From Chloroflexota bacterium (GTDB taxonomy: Bacteria > Chloroflexota > Dehalococcoidia > Lucifugimonadales > SAR202-VII-2), in NCBI GenBank assembly GCA_003228115.1, contig QEVV01000001.1, positions 124,001 through 188,000 on the forward strand: DNA of 64,000 nt, read 5' to 3'. The notes beneath the pieces were generated by a model that worked only from the letters and a program-made list of their open reading frames with translations, did no database searches and was not told where the DNA came from. Positions within the stretch are counted from its first letter, which is position 1, and every line of letters starts with the position of its first letter. This document shows positions 43,364-52,411 of the stretch, one piece after another. The translations under genes were made by a program, and so were the position numbers.

Positions 43364-43570
43364 ATGCCTACCAACCTTGCTATTGACGATCGTCTGATTG
43401 AGGAAGCCCGTGATATAGGGGGGCACAAGACCAAGAAAGAAGCAGTGACCGTGGCATTGGAGGAGTACGTCCAGCGGCGCAAACAGTTGGCCGTGCTCGG
43501 GTTGTTCGGTACTATTGAATACGACCCCAAGTACAACTACAAAGAAGCACGGCGACGCAAACAGGCATGA
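43364..43570 (+). CDS. vapB: VapB-type antitoxin (ribbon-helix-helix-like)
   Basis: This 68-residue antitoxin resembles the VapB family carrying a short N-terminal DNA-binding segment (TNLAIDDRLIEEARDIGGHKTKKEAVTVALEEYV). The C-terminal tail (FGTIEYDPKYNYKEARRRKQ) is of the toxin-masking type, with the FG-x-I/W-Y-D pattern seen in VapB partners of PIN toxins. GGGAGGGAGCC precedes the ATG. It overlaps the toxin gene by 4 nt (ATGA). Confidence 0.9.
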   Translation: MPTNLAIDDRLIEEARDIGGHKTKKEAVTVALEEYVQRRKQLAVLGLFGTIEYDPKYNYKEARRRKQA

Positions 43571-43983
43571 TCGTTCTGGTGGACACAAGCGTATGGTCGC
43601 TGGCCTTGCGCCGAAGACCTGGGGACTTGAGCCCAGGGCAGCGAAGGATTGTTGCGGAATTGGAGGAATTGATTAGAGAAGGCCGAGTAGCGCTACCTGG
43701 GCTGGTGCGCCAGGAGCTATTGTCAGGTATAGGCGACAGAGCCACATACGAGCGCCTGCGTGATCGTCTCCGGTCATTCCCAGACCTAACGTTGACAACA
43801 GAGGATCATGAGACGGCAGCAGTTGGCTTCAATCGGTGCCGCTCGGTCGGCCTCGCCGGATCAGCAATCGACTTTCTTATGTGTGCTGCAGCCGAGTTGC
43901 GCAGCCTTGCCGTCTTCACCACCGACGATGACTTCGTCCGGTACGCCTCCCATCTTGAATTCCGCCTCCACCACCCGCGTTAA
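43567..43983 (+). CDS. vapC: VapC-type PIN-domain toxin
   Basis: This 138-residue PIN ribonuclease has Asp6 in VLVDTSVW, Glu in VRQELLSGI, and the C-terminal Asp cluster in DFLMCAAAELRSLAVFTTDDDF, completing the acidic metal site. It is translationally coupled to the antitoxin by a 4-nt overlap. It differs clearly from the PIN protein at 9623, so the two pairs are independent systems. Confidence 0.92.
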   Translation: MIVLVDTSVWSLALRRRPGDLSPGQRRIVAELEELIREGRVALPGLVRQELLSGIGDRATYERLRDRLRSFPDLTLTTEDHETAAVGFNRCRSVGLAGSAIDFLMCAAAELRSLAVFTTDDDFVRYASHLEFRLHHPR

Positions 43984-44133
43984 CTCCAGCCCATTGTGCC
44001 CACAGATGCGGGCTTCAGGCTTGCTCAAAGGACAGGCAGGTACTGCATTGGGCTAGAATAAGGATTCTCGTCGCGATTCCGGTTTCGTATTTCTGGCTGG
44101 AGTTGGGTGAGCAAGCTTTAGGGAGAACTTAGC

Positions 44134-45459
44134 ATGAAAGTCGGCATCATCGGTGGCGGAGCCCTTGGATTGGGCGCCGCCTGGGAGCTAGTCCAGCAGG
44201 GCCACCAACCCGTTGTCTACGAACGCGCCCCCTTTCTGGGAGGCCAAGCATCCACATTCGATGTTGGGGGAGCGCCACTCGAACGGGCCTACCACCATCT
44301 GTTCACCAGCGACACCGCCATCCTCGAGCTCGCGGAGGAGGTGGGGCTAGGCCACAAGATGCGGTGGATTGATTCCAAGATGGGCATCTTCCGCAACGGG
44401 AAGATCTACAAGTTCGTCACGCCCACAGACCTACTAAAGTTCTCCGCCATCCCCCTGATAGACCGCATACGCATGGGGTTTGTCGCCCTGTACCTCAGCC
44501 GCTACAAAAACTGGCGCAAGCTTGAAAACGTCACCGCCTCCGACTGGATCCGCAAATACGCTGGGCCCCGCGCCTATGACGCCGTTTGGGGTCCCCTGCT
44601 TCGCGGAAAGTTCGGCGAATACTACGACAAGGTGGCGATGCCCTGGTTCTGGGGCAAGATGCACACCCGCTTCACTTCGCGGGGCAAGGGCATGGCCAAA
44701 GAGAAGCTCGGTTATCCAGGTGGTAGCTTCGGCGAGATATTTGACAGGACGGCCGAGCTTATACGAGAGAAGGGAGGCGAGGTCCACATCGACGCCGGTG
44801 TAAACAAGGTGTTGATTGAGGACGGCGTAGCTCGTGGCCTTGAGGTCGAGCTGCCGGGACAGGGTGCGAAAGAGGAAAACTTCGACGTGGTGCTGGCGAC
44901 AGTGCCGTCCTACATCTTTCCCAAACTGGTACCGCCACTGCCAGCGGACTACCTGGCAAAGCTGGAGGGCATCAAGTACCTGGCCGCGGTGCTCATAGTG
45001 CTGGAGTTAGATCAGCCCCTGTCATCCGTCTATTGGCTGAATATCGCCGACAACTCAATCCCCTTCGTCGGTGTCATTGAGCACACGAACTTCATCGAAC
45101 CCGAGGTCTACGGGGGCAACCACATCGTCTACATTGCCAACTACCTCAGCAGCGAGCACCCCCTGTTCCACATGAAGGACACGGAGCTACTGGAGGAGTA
45201 TCTGCCCCACCTTCAGCGCATCAACCCCAACTTTGACCGCTCATGGATACGCAAGTGGCACTATCACCGGGTGGCTGCAGCACAGCCCGTTGTGGAAGTC
45301 AATTACTCCCAGCGTATCCCCGACTTCCAGACCCCGTTCGACAACCTTTACCTGGCGAACACAACGCAGATCTACCCAGAGGACCGCGGCACCAACTACA
45401 GCGTGAGGCTCGGTCGGGAGATGGCCAACAGGATCATCAGTGACCACAAGGGCGACTAG
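44134..45459 (+). CDS. NAD(P)/FAD-dependent oxidoreductase (protoporphyrinogen oxidase/amine-oxidase-like)
   Basis: This 441-residue flavoprotein has the FAD-binding GIIGGGALGLGAAWEL at its N-terminus, then the ERAPFLGGQASTF loop and YHHLF. It belongs to the amine oxidase/protoporphyrinogen oxidase/UDP-galactopyranose mutase-like group. Similar genes in bacteria often sit in polysaccharide or glycolipid loci, but here the neighbours are a toxin and a chloride channel. The substrate is unknown. Confidence 0.85.
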   Translation: MKVGIIGGGALGLGAAWELVQQGHQPVVYERAPFLGGQASTFDVGGAPLERAYHHLFTSDTAILELAEEVGLGHKMRWIDSKMGIFRNGKIYKFVTPTDLLKFSAIPLIDRIRMGFVALYLSRYKNWRKLENVTASDWIRKYAGPRAYDAVWGPLLRGKFGEYYDKVAMPWFWGKMHTRFTSRGKGMAKEKLGYPGGSFGEIFDRTAELIREKGGEVHIDAGVNKVLIEDGVARGLEVELPGQGAKEENFDVVLATVPSYIFPKLVPPLPADYLAKLEGIKYLAAVLIVLELDQPLSSVYWLNIADNSIPFVGVIEHTNFIEPEVYGGNHIVYIANYLSSEHPLFHMKDTELLEEYLPHLQRINPNFDRSWIRKWHYHRVAAAQPVVEVNYSQRIPDFQTPFDNLYLANTTQIYPEDRGTNYSVRLGREMANRIISDHKGD

Positions 45460-45568
45460 GAGCCCGACCCACGCGAACAGTGCACTTCCCTGCCCCATCC
45501 ACCTAACGGTCCGGGTGCCTGCCACCTTCGGGATTGACGTCGGCGCGAGGCAAGGCTAGGGTACGGGC

Positions 45569-47365
45569 GTGGACGCAGGTAACACTCAGCCACCCAGCAA
45601 CCTTCCTATGTCTCCCACCTTCCTCGAGCGACCTCTTGTGGCCGCTCTCCTCCGCAGGTTCCGACCTTCTCCCTTCAGCATAGGCGTTGCTTTGGCCGTG
45701 GCTGTTGGCGCCTTGGCCGGCCTCGCTTCAGTCGCCTTCGACTACCTCATCGACATATTTGACACACTCTTCTTCGATGTCCTGTTGGACGGTTTTTCTT
45801 CGTTGGGCCGATACGACGTTCTCCTTCTCCCTGCCATTGGGGGCCTGATAGTTGGACCGATGATCTACTTCCTCGCCAGGGAGGTCCGGGGCAGCGGGAT
45901 CCCGGAAGTGATGCTGGCCGTCGCCCGTGACGGCGGGCGCATCAGGAGCCGGGTATCCCTAGTCAAAATCCTATCAACCTCTGTCTCCATCGGAAGCGGC
46001 GCTTCGGTGGGACGCGAGGGCCCGATTGTTCAGATCGGCTCTTCAATGGGGTCATTCTTGGGCCAGCGCTTCGGCGTTAGCGAGGGATGGCTCAAGATCC
46101 TTGTCGCTTGCGGGGCAGCAGGCGGCATCTCAGCCACCTTCAATGCCCCCATCGCCGGTGTGTTCTTTGCCCTTGAGGTCGTTCTCCGCACCTTCTCCCT
46201 GCAGAACTTCGGCGTGGTGGTCATTAGCTCTGTCACCGCCTCGGCGGTCGCCGTCGGCGCTTTCGGCGACTTCAGGGCGTTTACGGTTCCCGTTTATGGC
46301 CTCAACCATCCGGCAGAGCTAGGCTTGTTCGCCTTATTAGGCGTTGGAGCGGCCCTGTTAGCCCTGGGTTTCATGCAGGCCATCAAGATTGTCGAAGGGG
46401 GCTTTTCGAGGTCCCATTTGCCAGACTACCTAAAGCCTGCGATAGGCGGTCTGGGAGTGGGAGTAATCGGGGTGTTCTACCCCGAGGTCTTCGGCGTCGG
46501 CTACGAAGTTATCACCGAAGCCTTGGTCGATGGCCTTCCGCTGCTCTTGCTGCTGGCGCTGATCTTCCTCAAGCCACTCGCAACCTCCTTGGCCATCGGA
46601 AGCGGCAGCACGGGCGGAGTATTTGCACCCTCGCTGTTCCTTGGAGCGATAGCAGGCGCTGGCTTCGGTGAACTGATGGGCGACGCCTTCCCCGGCATAG
46701 CTGGGGACCCCGGCGGCTACGGTCTTGCCGGAATGGCAGGAGTATTTGCGGCGGCTGCCTCCGCACCGATGACAGCTCTCCTTATTGTGTTCGAGATGTC
46801 CAGAAGCTACTCGATGGTCGTGCCGCTCATGCTGACGGTAGTCATCAGTACAGCCATCTCCCGAAAACTCAGCCGCGAAAGCATCTATACGGCCCGCCTC
46901 ATTCGGCGAGGCTTGGACCTGCGCCGCTTCCTCCGATTCGATCCCGCGTGGAACGTGAAGACCTGGGAAGTGATGACGCGCGACTACCCCACAATTCAAG
47001 CCTCCGCTTCCATCGATGAAGTCCTGCAGACCTTCGAGAAGACAGGGGTGCACGGCCTCCCCGTCTTGGAGGATGGCAATCTTGTGGGAATTGTTACGGC
47101 CACTGACGTGGAGCAGGCGATGATGACAGAATCAGAAGCAAGGTCTGCCGGCGACATCGCCACGCGATCTTTGGTAACGGCGCAAAGGGATCAGACCATC
47201 GCTGAGGTTATGGAGAAGCTGGGAGCACGGGAAGTTGGTTACATACCCGTAGTAGATGCTCAGGAGCCGCTACGGCTGCTTGGCGTTCTGCGCCGCCAGG
47301 ACATCATCAGGGCTTACGCCATGGCGGCCCAGCGCACCCGAGAGGAGCACGAATCTTCTGCCTAG
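45569..47365 (+). CDS. ClC-family chloride channel/antiporter with CBS domains
   Basis: This 598-residue ClC protein has the selectivity motifs GSGIPEV near residue 108, GREGP near 150 (with the gating Glu typical of H+/Cl- antiporters), and GSGSTGGVFAPSLFLG near 345. The final 130 residues hold two CBS domains, which sense nucleotides. The start is GTG 45569; an ATG at 45608 (SPTFLERPL) is a shorter option. It probably exchanges chloride for protons across the membrane, as in acid or ion stress. Confidence 0.92.
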   Translation: MDAGNTQPPSNLPMSPTFLERPLVAALLRRFRPSPFSIGVALAVAVGALAGLASVAFDYLIDIFDTLFFDVLLDGFSSLGRYDVLLLPAIGGLIVGPMIYFLAREVRGSGIPEVMLAVARDGGRIRSRVSLVKILSTSVSIGSGASVGREGPIVQIGSSMGSFLGQRFGVSEGWLKILVACGAAGGISATFNAPIAGVFFALEVVLRTFSLQNFGVVVISSVTASAVAVGAFGDFRAFTVPVYGLNHPAELGLFALLGVGAALLALGFMQAIKIVEGGFSRSHLPDYLKPAIGGLGVGVIGVFYPEVFGVGYEVITEALVDGLPLLLLLALIFLKPLATSLAIGSGSTGGVFAPSLFLGAIAGAGFGELMGDAFPGIAGDPGGYGLAGMAGVFAAAASAPMTALLIVFEMSRSYSMVVPLMLTVVISTAISRKLSRESIYTARLIRRGLDLRRFLRFDPAWNVKTWEVMTRDYPTIQASASIDEVLQTFEKTGVHGLPVLEDGNLVGIVTATDVEQAMMTESEARSAGDIATRSLVTAQRDQTIAEVMEKLGAREVGYIPVVDAQEPLRLLGVLRRQDIIRAYAMAAQRTREEHESSA

Positions 47366-47464
47366 CGTTTACGGCCAACTTCCACCAGCAAATGGTGGAA
47401 TGCCACCACCAGATGCGTTGACCCTCGCGGCCCACGGCTGCTAGAATCGGCTTGTGTTCGCGTG

Positions 47465-47540
47465 GTGAGCGTGGCCAAGAGGTTAAGGCGCCAGGTTGTG
47501 GCCCTGGAGATCGGGGGTTCAAATCCCCTCGCTCACCCCA
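47465..47540 (+). tRNA. tRNA-His (anticodon GTG)
   Basis: A full cloverleaf: acceptor GTGAGCG/CGCTCAC, anticodon stem CCAGG/CCTGG with loop TTGTGGC, T arm GGGGGTTCAAATCCCC, and encoded CCA at 47538-47540. The base before the acceptor (47464) is G opposite discriminator C, the encoded G-1 that identifies tRNA-His. Confidence 0.96.
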
Positions 47541-47562
47541 ACCTGCTCCTACTTAAGCAGTA

Positions 47563-47592
47563 AAGGCTCGGCCAATGGCCGAGCCTTTTGTT
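47563..47592 (+). terminator. Terminator after tRNA-His
   Basis: AAAGGCTCGGCCA pairs with TGGCCGAGCCTTT around a 1-nt-wide centre, followed by TGTTAT. It lies 22 nt past the tRNA. Confidence 0.85.
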
Positions 47593-47691
47593 ATGCAGCC
47601 CATTCACTCGAGCAATCGTTGGGCATCACCAGCGGTTTGGCTCGGCTAGCGCCGTTGCTCCCGCCCACTCCGCCCACGAACGTTTGGATAT

Positions 47692-47735
47692 GTGGGGGAC
47701 TCCCCCACCACCCCCGGCGGGGCTTCGCCCCTGCA
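47692..47735. repeat. G/C-run palindromic repeat
   Basis: GTGGGGG/CCCCCAC (47692-47708) and GGGGC-TTC-GCCCC (about 47718-47731) make two adjacent small stems. The style matches other intergenic repeats in the window. The surrounding 47593-47790 holds no gene. Confidence 0.5.
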
Positions 47736-47790
47736 CCCTGTCCAAGCTTGTTGCGTCGTCGCGGGTGGGGCCATCTGATGGAGCAGCCGA

Positions 47791-48546
47791 TCAATCGCGG
47801 TACGAGGGGTCGTGGTCGTCGAGCCAGCGCACCATGGCTTTCCAGGCACTGCCTCCGGACCTTGCACCCTCAATCTGACTGGCGGCGCGTTCGCAGACCT
47901 CAGGAGAGGGCACTCGCAGCTCTCGTCCCGTAGCCATGGCCTGGAGCTGCGACTGACAAGCCCGTTCAAGGTTGTGCATCCGGGCAAAGGTCTCGCCTAT
48001 CGTCCGGCCCACCGTGAGCAAGCCGTGGTTACGAAGGATCATGGCGTCATGATGGCCAAGGTCCGTGACCAGCCGCTCCCGCTCGTCGATGTCCAGGGCG
48101 ATACCCTCGTAGTCATGGTAGGCAATGCGGTTGTAAAAACCCATGGCGTCCTGACTCAAAGGAAGCAAGCCCTCTTCCAACGCCGAGATGGCCATTCCGG
48201 CCATCGTGTGGGTGTGCATGACGCACTGCACGTCCTCGCGGGCCCCATGGACGGCACTATGTATGACGTACCCAGCGCGGTTCACCGGGCCTTCGCCCCC
48301 GGTAATGTCGCCATCCAGGTTGAGTTTTATCAGGTTAGACGCTGTCATCTCGTCGTAACGCAGGCCGTACTGGTTGATCAGAAACTGGTGCCCCTCGCCT
48401 GGGACCCTGGCGGTGATGTGGTTGTAAACCATATAGGTGTAGCCGTAGTGATGCGCTAGGCGGTACGCAGCAGCGAGTTCCACACGGGTCTGCCGCTCCT
48501 CTTCCAGCACGTCACCGATTTCGTTCTTTTCTACCGAATCGGTCAT
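47791..48546 (-). CDS. Class II aldolase/adducin-family protein (cluster 2)
   Basis: This 251-residue protein has the class II aldolase zinc ligands in CVMHTHTMAGM and LRNHGLLTVG. The N-terminal region (YNHITARVPG and FLINQYGLRYDEMTAS) matches the adducin-like branch, distinct from the copy at 38719. It follows the amidohydrolase gene at 48575 by 28 nt in the same direction, so the two may serve one catabolic step. AGGAG precedes the ATG. Confidence 0.88.
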   Translation of the reverse strand: MTDSVEKNEIGDVLEEERQTRVELAAAYRLAHHYGYTYMVYNHITARVPGEGHQFLINQYGLRYDEMTASNLIKLNLDGDITGGEGPVNRAGYVIHSAVHGAREDVQCVMHTHTMAGMAISALEEGLLPLSQDAMGFYNRIAYHDYEGIALDIDERERLVTDLGHHDAMILRNHGLLTVGRTIGETFARMHNLERACQSQLQAMATGRELRVPSPEVCERAASQIEGARSGGSAWKAMVRWLDDHDPSYRD

Positions 48547-48574
48547 GGCCTATTGCTCCTGCCTTAATTTCATC

Positions 48575-49768
48575 CTATGTCCTCGCGGGGACTTCCAGTC
48601 TGTAGAGCGAAGCGCAGTTGTCCCAGAGAATCTTGCGCTTGTCCTCTTCCGTGATATCCAGCTTTAACAATTGCTCCGTGGCCAGCGGGTACTTGGAGTC
48701 CCCGTGGGGATAGTCAGTGGAATAGACGATCTTGTCATTGCCCAGGAAGTCGATGGCGTAACGCGCAGGTTCTTCGTCCGGTTCCACAGACACCCAGCAC
48801 TGGCGGCGGAAGTAGGCGCTGGGAGGTTCGGTTAGGTCAGGCGCCAGGATGTCGCCTTCCCGTTCCCAGCCTTCATCCATGCGCCAGAGGAGCCAGGGAA
48901 CCCAGCTGCAGTTGGCCTCCAGGAAGGCCGTACGCAGCTTGGGATGCCGGGCCAGCACCCCGCCCAGGCACATGGGCCCAACCGCCAGCATTTGCTCAAC
49001 GGGCTGGGCGTACAAACGGCGGAGCATGAAGTTGTCCGTGAAATTGTCGGCTGTCTGGCTGCTGCCTGACGTGGAAGCTTCATGCCATCCGAGGGGCAAG
49101 TCGAGGTCCTCCAAGGCCGACCACAGAGGCTCGTAGTAGGGTTCGTGCCAGTTGTGCCCGTTGACGATGTTGGCTCGCATGAACACTGAGACGAAGCCCA
49201 AATCCTTGGCGCATCGGTCAGCCTCCTCCACCGCTGAGCCGACATCAAAGGGGGAAAGCATGGCCGCTCCGTAGAGGCGGCCAGGGTCGGCCTGGCAGAA
49301 GTCATAGAGCCAGTTGTTGTAGGCCCGGGCTAGGGCGGCGGCGAACCGGGGTTCCATATTCGGCAGGGTAAGGGCCATGAGCCCCCGGCTTGGGAACAGC
49401 ACAGCCACATCAATACCCTCGGCATCCATGGCCTCGATCTGCACCTCTGGCGACCAGCCCCGTTCAGAATGGGAACGGTACGTCTTCTGGTTGCGCTCAT
49501 AGTTCTGGCCGCGGAAAAGCATATTCTTGTGATGCTGCTTGTCGGGGTTCTCAGGATCAGGGTCGTCCCCAACTAATAACGCCTGGCTCGGGTCGAAACC
49601 CCAGGGAGCACCATCGGATTGCACCATGCGCAGATCGCGCACATTCTCTGTTATGAGTCCCCGGGGCGCCCGGCTGCGGAATTCCGGTTCAAGATAGCGC
49701 TCCCATAGGTCGGGGGGCTCCATGATGTGCATGTCGCTGTCCATCACCTTGAACCCGTTCTTTGCCAT
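48575..49768 (-). CDS. Amidohydrolase_2-family metal-dependent hydrolase (ACMSD-like)
   Basis: This 397-residue TIM-barrel hydrolase/decarboxylase opens with DSDMHIMEPPDLWERYL, where Asp and His are the first metal ligands. The barrel's later ligands include a His in LGWHEAST and the Asp of VYSTDYPHGDSKYP. ACMSD-like enzymes decarboxylate aromatic-ring fission products or hydroxybenzoates without oxygen. Together with the aldolase gene it forms a two-gene unit. AAAGGA precedes the ATG. Confidence 0.88.
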   Translation of the reverse strand: MAKNGFKVMDSDMHIMEPPDLWERYLEPEFRSRAPRGLITENVRDLRMVQSDGAPWGFDPSQALLVGDDPDPENPDKQHHKNMLFRGQNYERNQKTYRSHSERGWSPEVQIEAMDAEGIDVAVLFPSRGLMALTLPNMEPRFAAALARAYNNWLYDFCQADPGRLYGAAMLSPFDVGSAVEEADRCAKDLGFVSVFMRANIVNGHNWHEPYYEPLWSALEDLDLPLGWHEASTSGSSQTADNFTDNFMLRRLYAQPVEQMLAVGPMCLGGVLARHPKLRTAFLEANCSWVPWLLWRMDEGWEREGDILAPDLTEPPSAYFRRQCWVSVEPDEEPARYAIDFLGNDKIVYSTDYPHGDSKYPLATEQLLKLDITEEDKRKILWDNCASLYRLEVPART

Positions 49769-49844
49769 TCTTGTTTTCCTTTGTGGCGCGTTAGGGGATT
49801 AGGCCCGATGTATCACGGCGCGCAAGAAGGTGTCAAGGCAGCCC

Positions 49845-50669
49845 CTATGCTTTGAACGCCTGCACCTTGAGGCTCGTCGCTATGCTCCCGATCGCGTCTA
49901 GTTCAGCTTGCGGCACCTTGAGTTCATCCCTCAGCGCGTCCGCCAAGGCTGGCTCGAAGATCTCATCCATTGGATAGACGGTTTCGTCCACAACCTCCAC
50001 ATCGCTGAAGCCTGCGTCCCGAATGGCCTGCAGATAGGCGTCCTTTAGGACGGCCCCTGAGAGACAACCGACATAGGCGTCGATGGACTGGAGCACGGCA
50101 TCCGGTAAGTCGCCAAGTAGCACGATGTCAGAAACGGCTAGCCTGCCTCCTAGCTTGAGCACTCGGAAGGCCTCCTGAAACACCCTGTCCTTTTCTGGCG
50201 ACAGGTTGATGACGCAGTTGGAGATGACCACATCAACGGATGCATCGGCAACCGGTAGGGCCTCTATCTCGCCCAGGCGAAACTCAACGTTGTCGAACCC
50301 AACCTTGGCAGCATTCTCCCTGGCCCGCTTGAGCATCTCATGGGTCATGTCTACGCCAATCGCTCTGCCTGTAGGCCCTACCCGCTTGGCTGCAAGGAAG
50401 CAGTCGATGCCGGCACCTGAACCCAGATCCAAAACGGTTTCGCCTTCCTTCAAGGAGGCTAGGGCAACGGGATTGCCACAGCCGAGTCCCAGGTTGGCGC
50501 CTTCAGGAAGCTCGGCCAACTCAGCGGCGGAATAGCCGATAGCCTCGCTAGCAGCCTGGGGATTGGCTGCGGCAGTGCCGCAGCAGCCAGGTTCGCAACA
50601 CGAGTCTGAGTAGACAGCTATCTTGCCGTAGGCCTGCATAACCGCACTTCTTACATCTTGCTGGGTCAT
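49845..50669 (-). CDS. arsM: Arsenite methyltransferase (ArsM/AS3MT-like)
   Basis: This 274-residue SAM-dependent methyltransferase matches bacterial ArsM, which methylates As(III) to volatile or excretable forms. SAM motif I is DLGSGAGIDCFLAA near 81. Three conserved arsenic-binding cysteines fit: Cys64 (GLGCGNP), Cys152 (NCVINL) and Cys202 (GCLSGA). The N-terminus has an additional Cys-rich patch (SCCEPGCCG, residues 23-31) that may help load arsenic. AGAAGGAG precedes the ATG at 50669; a longer in-frame start (50723) lies in repeat DNA. An AbrB-type gene lies upstream in the same direction. Confidence 0.92.
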   Translation of the reverse strand: MTQQDVRSAVMQAYGKIAVYSDSCCEPGCCGTAAANPQAASEAIGYSAAELAELPEGANLGLGCGNPVALASLKEGETVLDLGSGAGIDCFLAAKRVGPTGRAIGVDMTHEMLKRARENAAKVGFDNVEFRLGEIEALPVADASVDVVISNCVINLSPEKDRVFQEAFRVLKLGGRLAVSDIVLLGDLPDAVLQSIDAYVGCLSGAVLKDAYLQAIRDAGFSDVEVVDETVYPMDEIFEPALADALRDELKVPQAELDAIGSIATSLKVQAFKA

Positions 50670-50716
50670 AGAAGTTCTCCTTCTTGGTGTGCACTTCCAA
50701 CCGCCGCACCCACTCA

Positions 50717-50821
50717 CCGTCATTCCGGCGAAGGCCGGAATCCAGTGGCGTATCGGCCAATCCGACCTATGCGTACTATAGTCAGACCCTTCCTGGGTTC
50801 CGGCTTTCGCCGGAATGACGG
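50717..50821. mobile_element. Miniature inverted-repeat element (MITE-like)
   Basis: A 105-bp unit is bounded by imperfect 29-nt inverted arms (CCGTCATTCCGGCGAA at one end, its complement at the other) with 27 of 29 pairs. It has no gene. It sits between the AbrB-like gene and arsM, inside what would otherwise be one operon. Such CCGGAATGACGG palindromes are widespread in bacterial genomes. No target-site duplication was established. Confidence 0.65.
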
Positions 50822-50848
50822 AGGGAGCGTGAGAAGGCGCGCCCGGAC

Positions 50849-51136
50849 CTAAGAAGCGTCCTCGAATACCTCACGCATGATGGGGCCTAGGCGCGTCCTC
50901 ACCATCTGGGTCAACTCCTCCACCTTCACGAGGGAAACGCAACATAGGCCTCCCCTATCTTCGAAACCGACAAGAGCGAGCTTGTCCCCCGGGCGAATGC
51001 CGGCCCGGTCTCTTATATCCTTCGGCAAAACAATCTGCCCACGGTCGTCGACGGTGACCACGGCCTCAACCTTGCAGCAATCCACTGCGCCACCGCCACC
51101 GTCGACCATCGCTAGGTTTCTTTTTTCCTTTGCCAT
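50849..51136 (-). CDS. AbrB-fold DNA-binding protein upstream of arsM
   Basis: This 95-residue protein has a SpoVT/AbrB domain in the middle (VEAVVTVDDRGQIVLPKDIRDRAGIRPGDKLAL). Cys pairs occur in VDCCKVEA and GGLCCVSLVK. I recall small AbrB-fold proteins of this type annotated beside arsM or hgcAB genes; this cannot be checked here. Its cysteines and place before arsM suggest a metal- or metalloid-sensing regulator, but that is inference. ATG 51136 was chosen over 51166, as AGGGG precedes it. Its promoter is at 51182-51209. Confidence 0.85.
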   Translation of the reverse strand: MAKEKRNLAMVDGGGGAVDCCKVEAVVTVDDRGQIVLPKDIRDRAGIRPGDKLALVGFEDRGGLCCVSLVKVEELTQMVRTRLGPIMREVFEDAS

Positions 51137-51181
51137 GTCAACCCCTATTGCCCCGACAGACCGCACTTTATGATATTTCTT

Positions 51182-51209
51182 ATTATTCTGAATTTTCTGA
51201 CTTTGTCAA
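51182..51209 (-). promoter_or_regulatory. Sigma-70-type promoter of the AbrB-arsM unit
   Basis: On the minus strand TTGACA (51209-51204) and AATAAT (51187-51182) are 16 nt apart in an AT-rich patch, 46 nt before the ATG at 51136. Direct repeats TCTGA (plus strand 51187-51191 and 51196-51200) fall in the spacer and may be an operator. Confidence 0.6.
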
Positions 51210-51290
51210 GCGGCTGAGGCGGCCACGTTTGACACCCCAACCGTCCACCCATATCATCGTTGGCGTTGCAACAAGAAGGAGGTAGTTCCC

Positions 51291-52382
51291 ATGACAGCCG
51301 TAAAGCGCATTGTTGATGGCGATGGCCACATCATCGAAGAGTTGGACGCCATCGCTAAGTTCATTCCTAGCCCTTATAAAGAGGGCCCCATCAACGAGGG
51401 GAAAATCTTCCCGCCCCTGGACCACCTCCACCAGCACAACCAGGTAACAACCTCCGCTGAGCTCTCGGGCCGCAGCTTCAACCAAGGCCCTGCAGAGTGG
51501 GACAATTTCTTGGCCTACACGGGTATCGATACCACCGTGGTCTACCCCACTCTCGCTCTGTCCTATGGGCGCATCGTTAGTGTGGACTGGGCCATCGCCG
51601 CCACCCGCGCCTACAACGACTGGCTTTACGAGACCTACCTTGCCCGAAGCCCCAAATTCAGGGGCATGGGCCTCATTCCCGGCCAACATGTTGAATCAGC
51701 TGTGCAGGAACTCCGACGCATAGTCGAAGACCTGGGCATGCACGGAGCGATGCTCCCTGCCATGGGCTTCGATGTCCACCCCGGCGCGAACACCTATTGG
51801 CCCATCTTTGAAGAGGCCAACCGCCTTGGCTGCACCATCGCCTACCACGGGGGTGCACACAGCGGCATAGGTCTGGACCGAATGAATCGCTACGCTCCCG
51901 TCCATGCAATGGGACATCCCATCGAGATAATGCTGGCCCTGAGCAGTGTTGTATTCAACGGACTGCTGGAGCGCTACCCCAATGTCCGGCATGTCTTCCT
52001 TGAAGGCGGCGTCGGCTGGATCTTCATGGCCTTGGAGCGTTTCGACCGCTCCCATGTCACCCACCCGGAATACGACGCCTACAAGCAATGGGGTCCCCAG
52101 ATAGAGGACACCATCAGCGACTACATCAAGAAACACATCGACGAAGGCCGCATCTTCTTCGGGATAGAGGGCGACGAGGCCCTGCTGCCCGTAGCCGTGG
52201 ATGAGGTGGGCCACCAGCCCTTCGTTTACTCTTCCGACTTCCCACACGAGGTTTCCAACGAGATGTGCAAAGAGGAAATCCAGGAAGTCCTCGCCAACGA
52301 GGCTCTCTCTGACGAAGCCAAGGAAGGCATTCTGCACGGCAACTCAGAGCAGCTCTACAACCTAGCTCCAGTCCAGGTCTAA
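51291..52382 (+). CDS. Amidohydrolase_2-family metal-dependent hydrolase (tandem copy 1)
   Basis: This 363-residue TIM-barrel metal-dependent hydrolase starts VDGDGHIIEELDAIAKFIPSPY. His-rich barrel motifs include AYHGGAHSGIG, FLEGGVGWIFMALERFDRS and YSSDFPHEVSNEM, the last with the likely catalytic Asp. It is the first of three tandem paralogues and the most divergent, with clear replacements such as IPSPYKEGP where the others have IPYPYNQG. AAGGAGG precedes the ATG. The family includes decarboxylases and hydrolases of carboxylated rings; the substrate is unknown. Confidence 0.87.
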   Translation: MTAVKRIVDGDGHIIEELDAIAKFIPSPYKEGPINEGKIFPPLDHLHQHNQVTTSAELSGRSFNQGPAEWDNFLAYTGIDTTVVYPTLALSYGRIVSVDWAIAATRAYNDWLYETYLARSPKFRGMGLIPGQHVESAVQELRRIVEDLGMHGAMLPAMGFDVHPGANTYWPIFEEANRLGCTIAYHGGAHSGIGLDRMNRYAPVHAMGHPIEIMLALSSVVFNGLLERYPNVRHVFLEGGVGWIFMALERFDRSHVTHPEYDAYKQWGPQIEDTISDYIKKHIDEGRIFFGIEGDEALLPVAVDEVGHQPFVYSSDFPHEVSNEMCKEEIQEVLANEALSDEAKEGILHGNSEQLYNLAPVQV

Positions 52383-52411
52383 GCGGCCAGACACTCTCCG
52401 GAGGAAAATTC

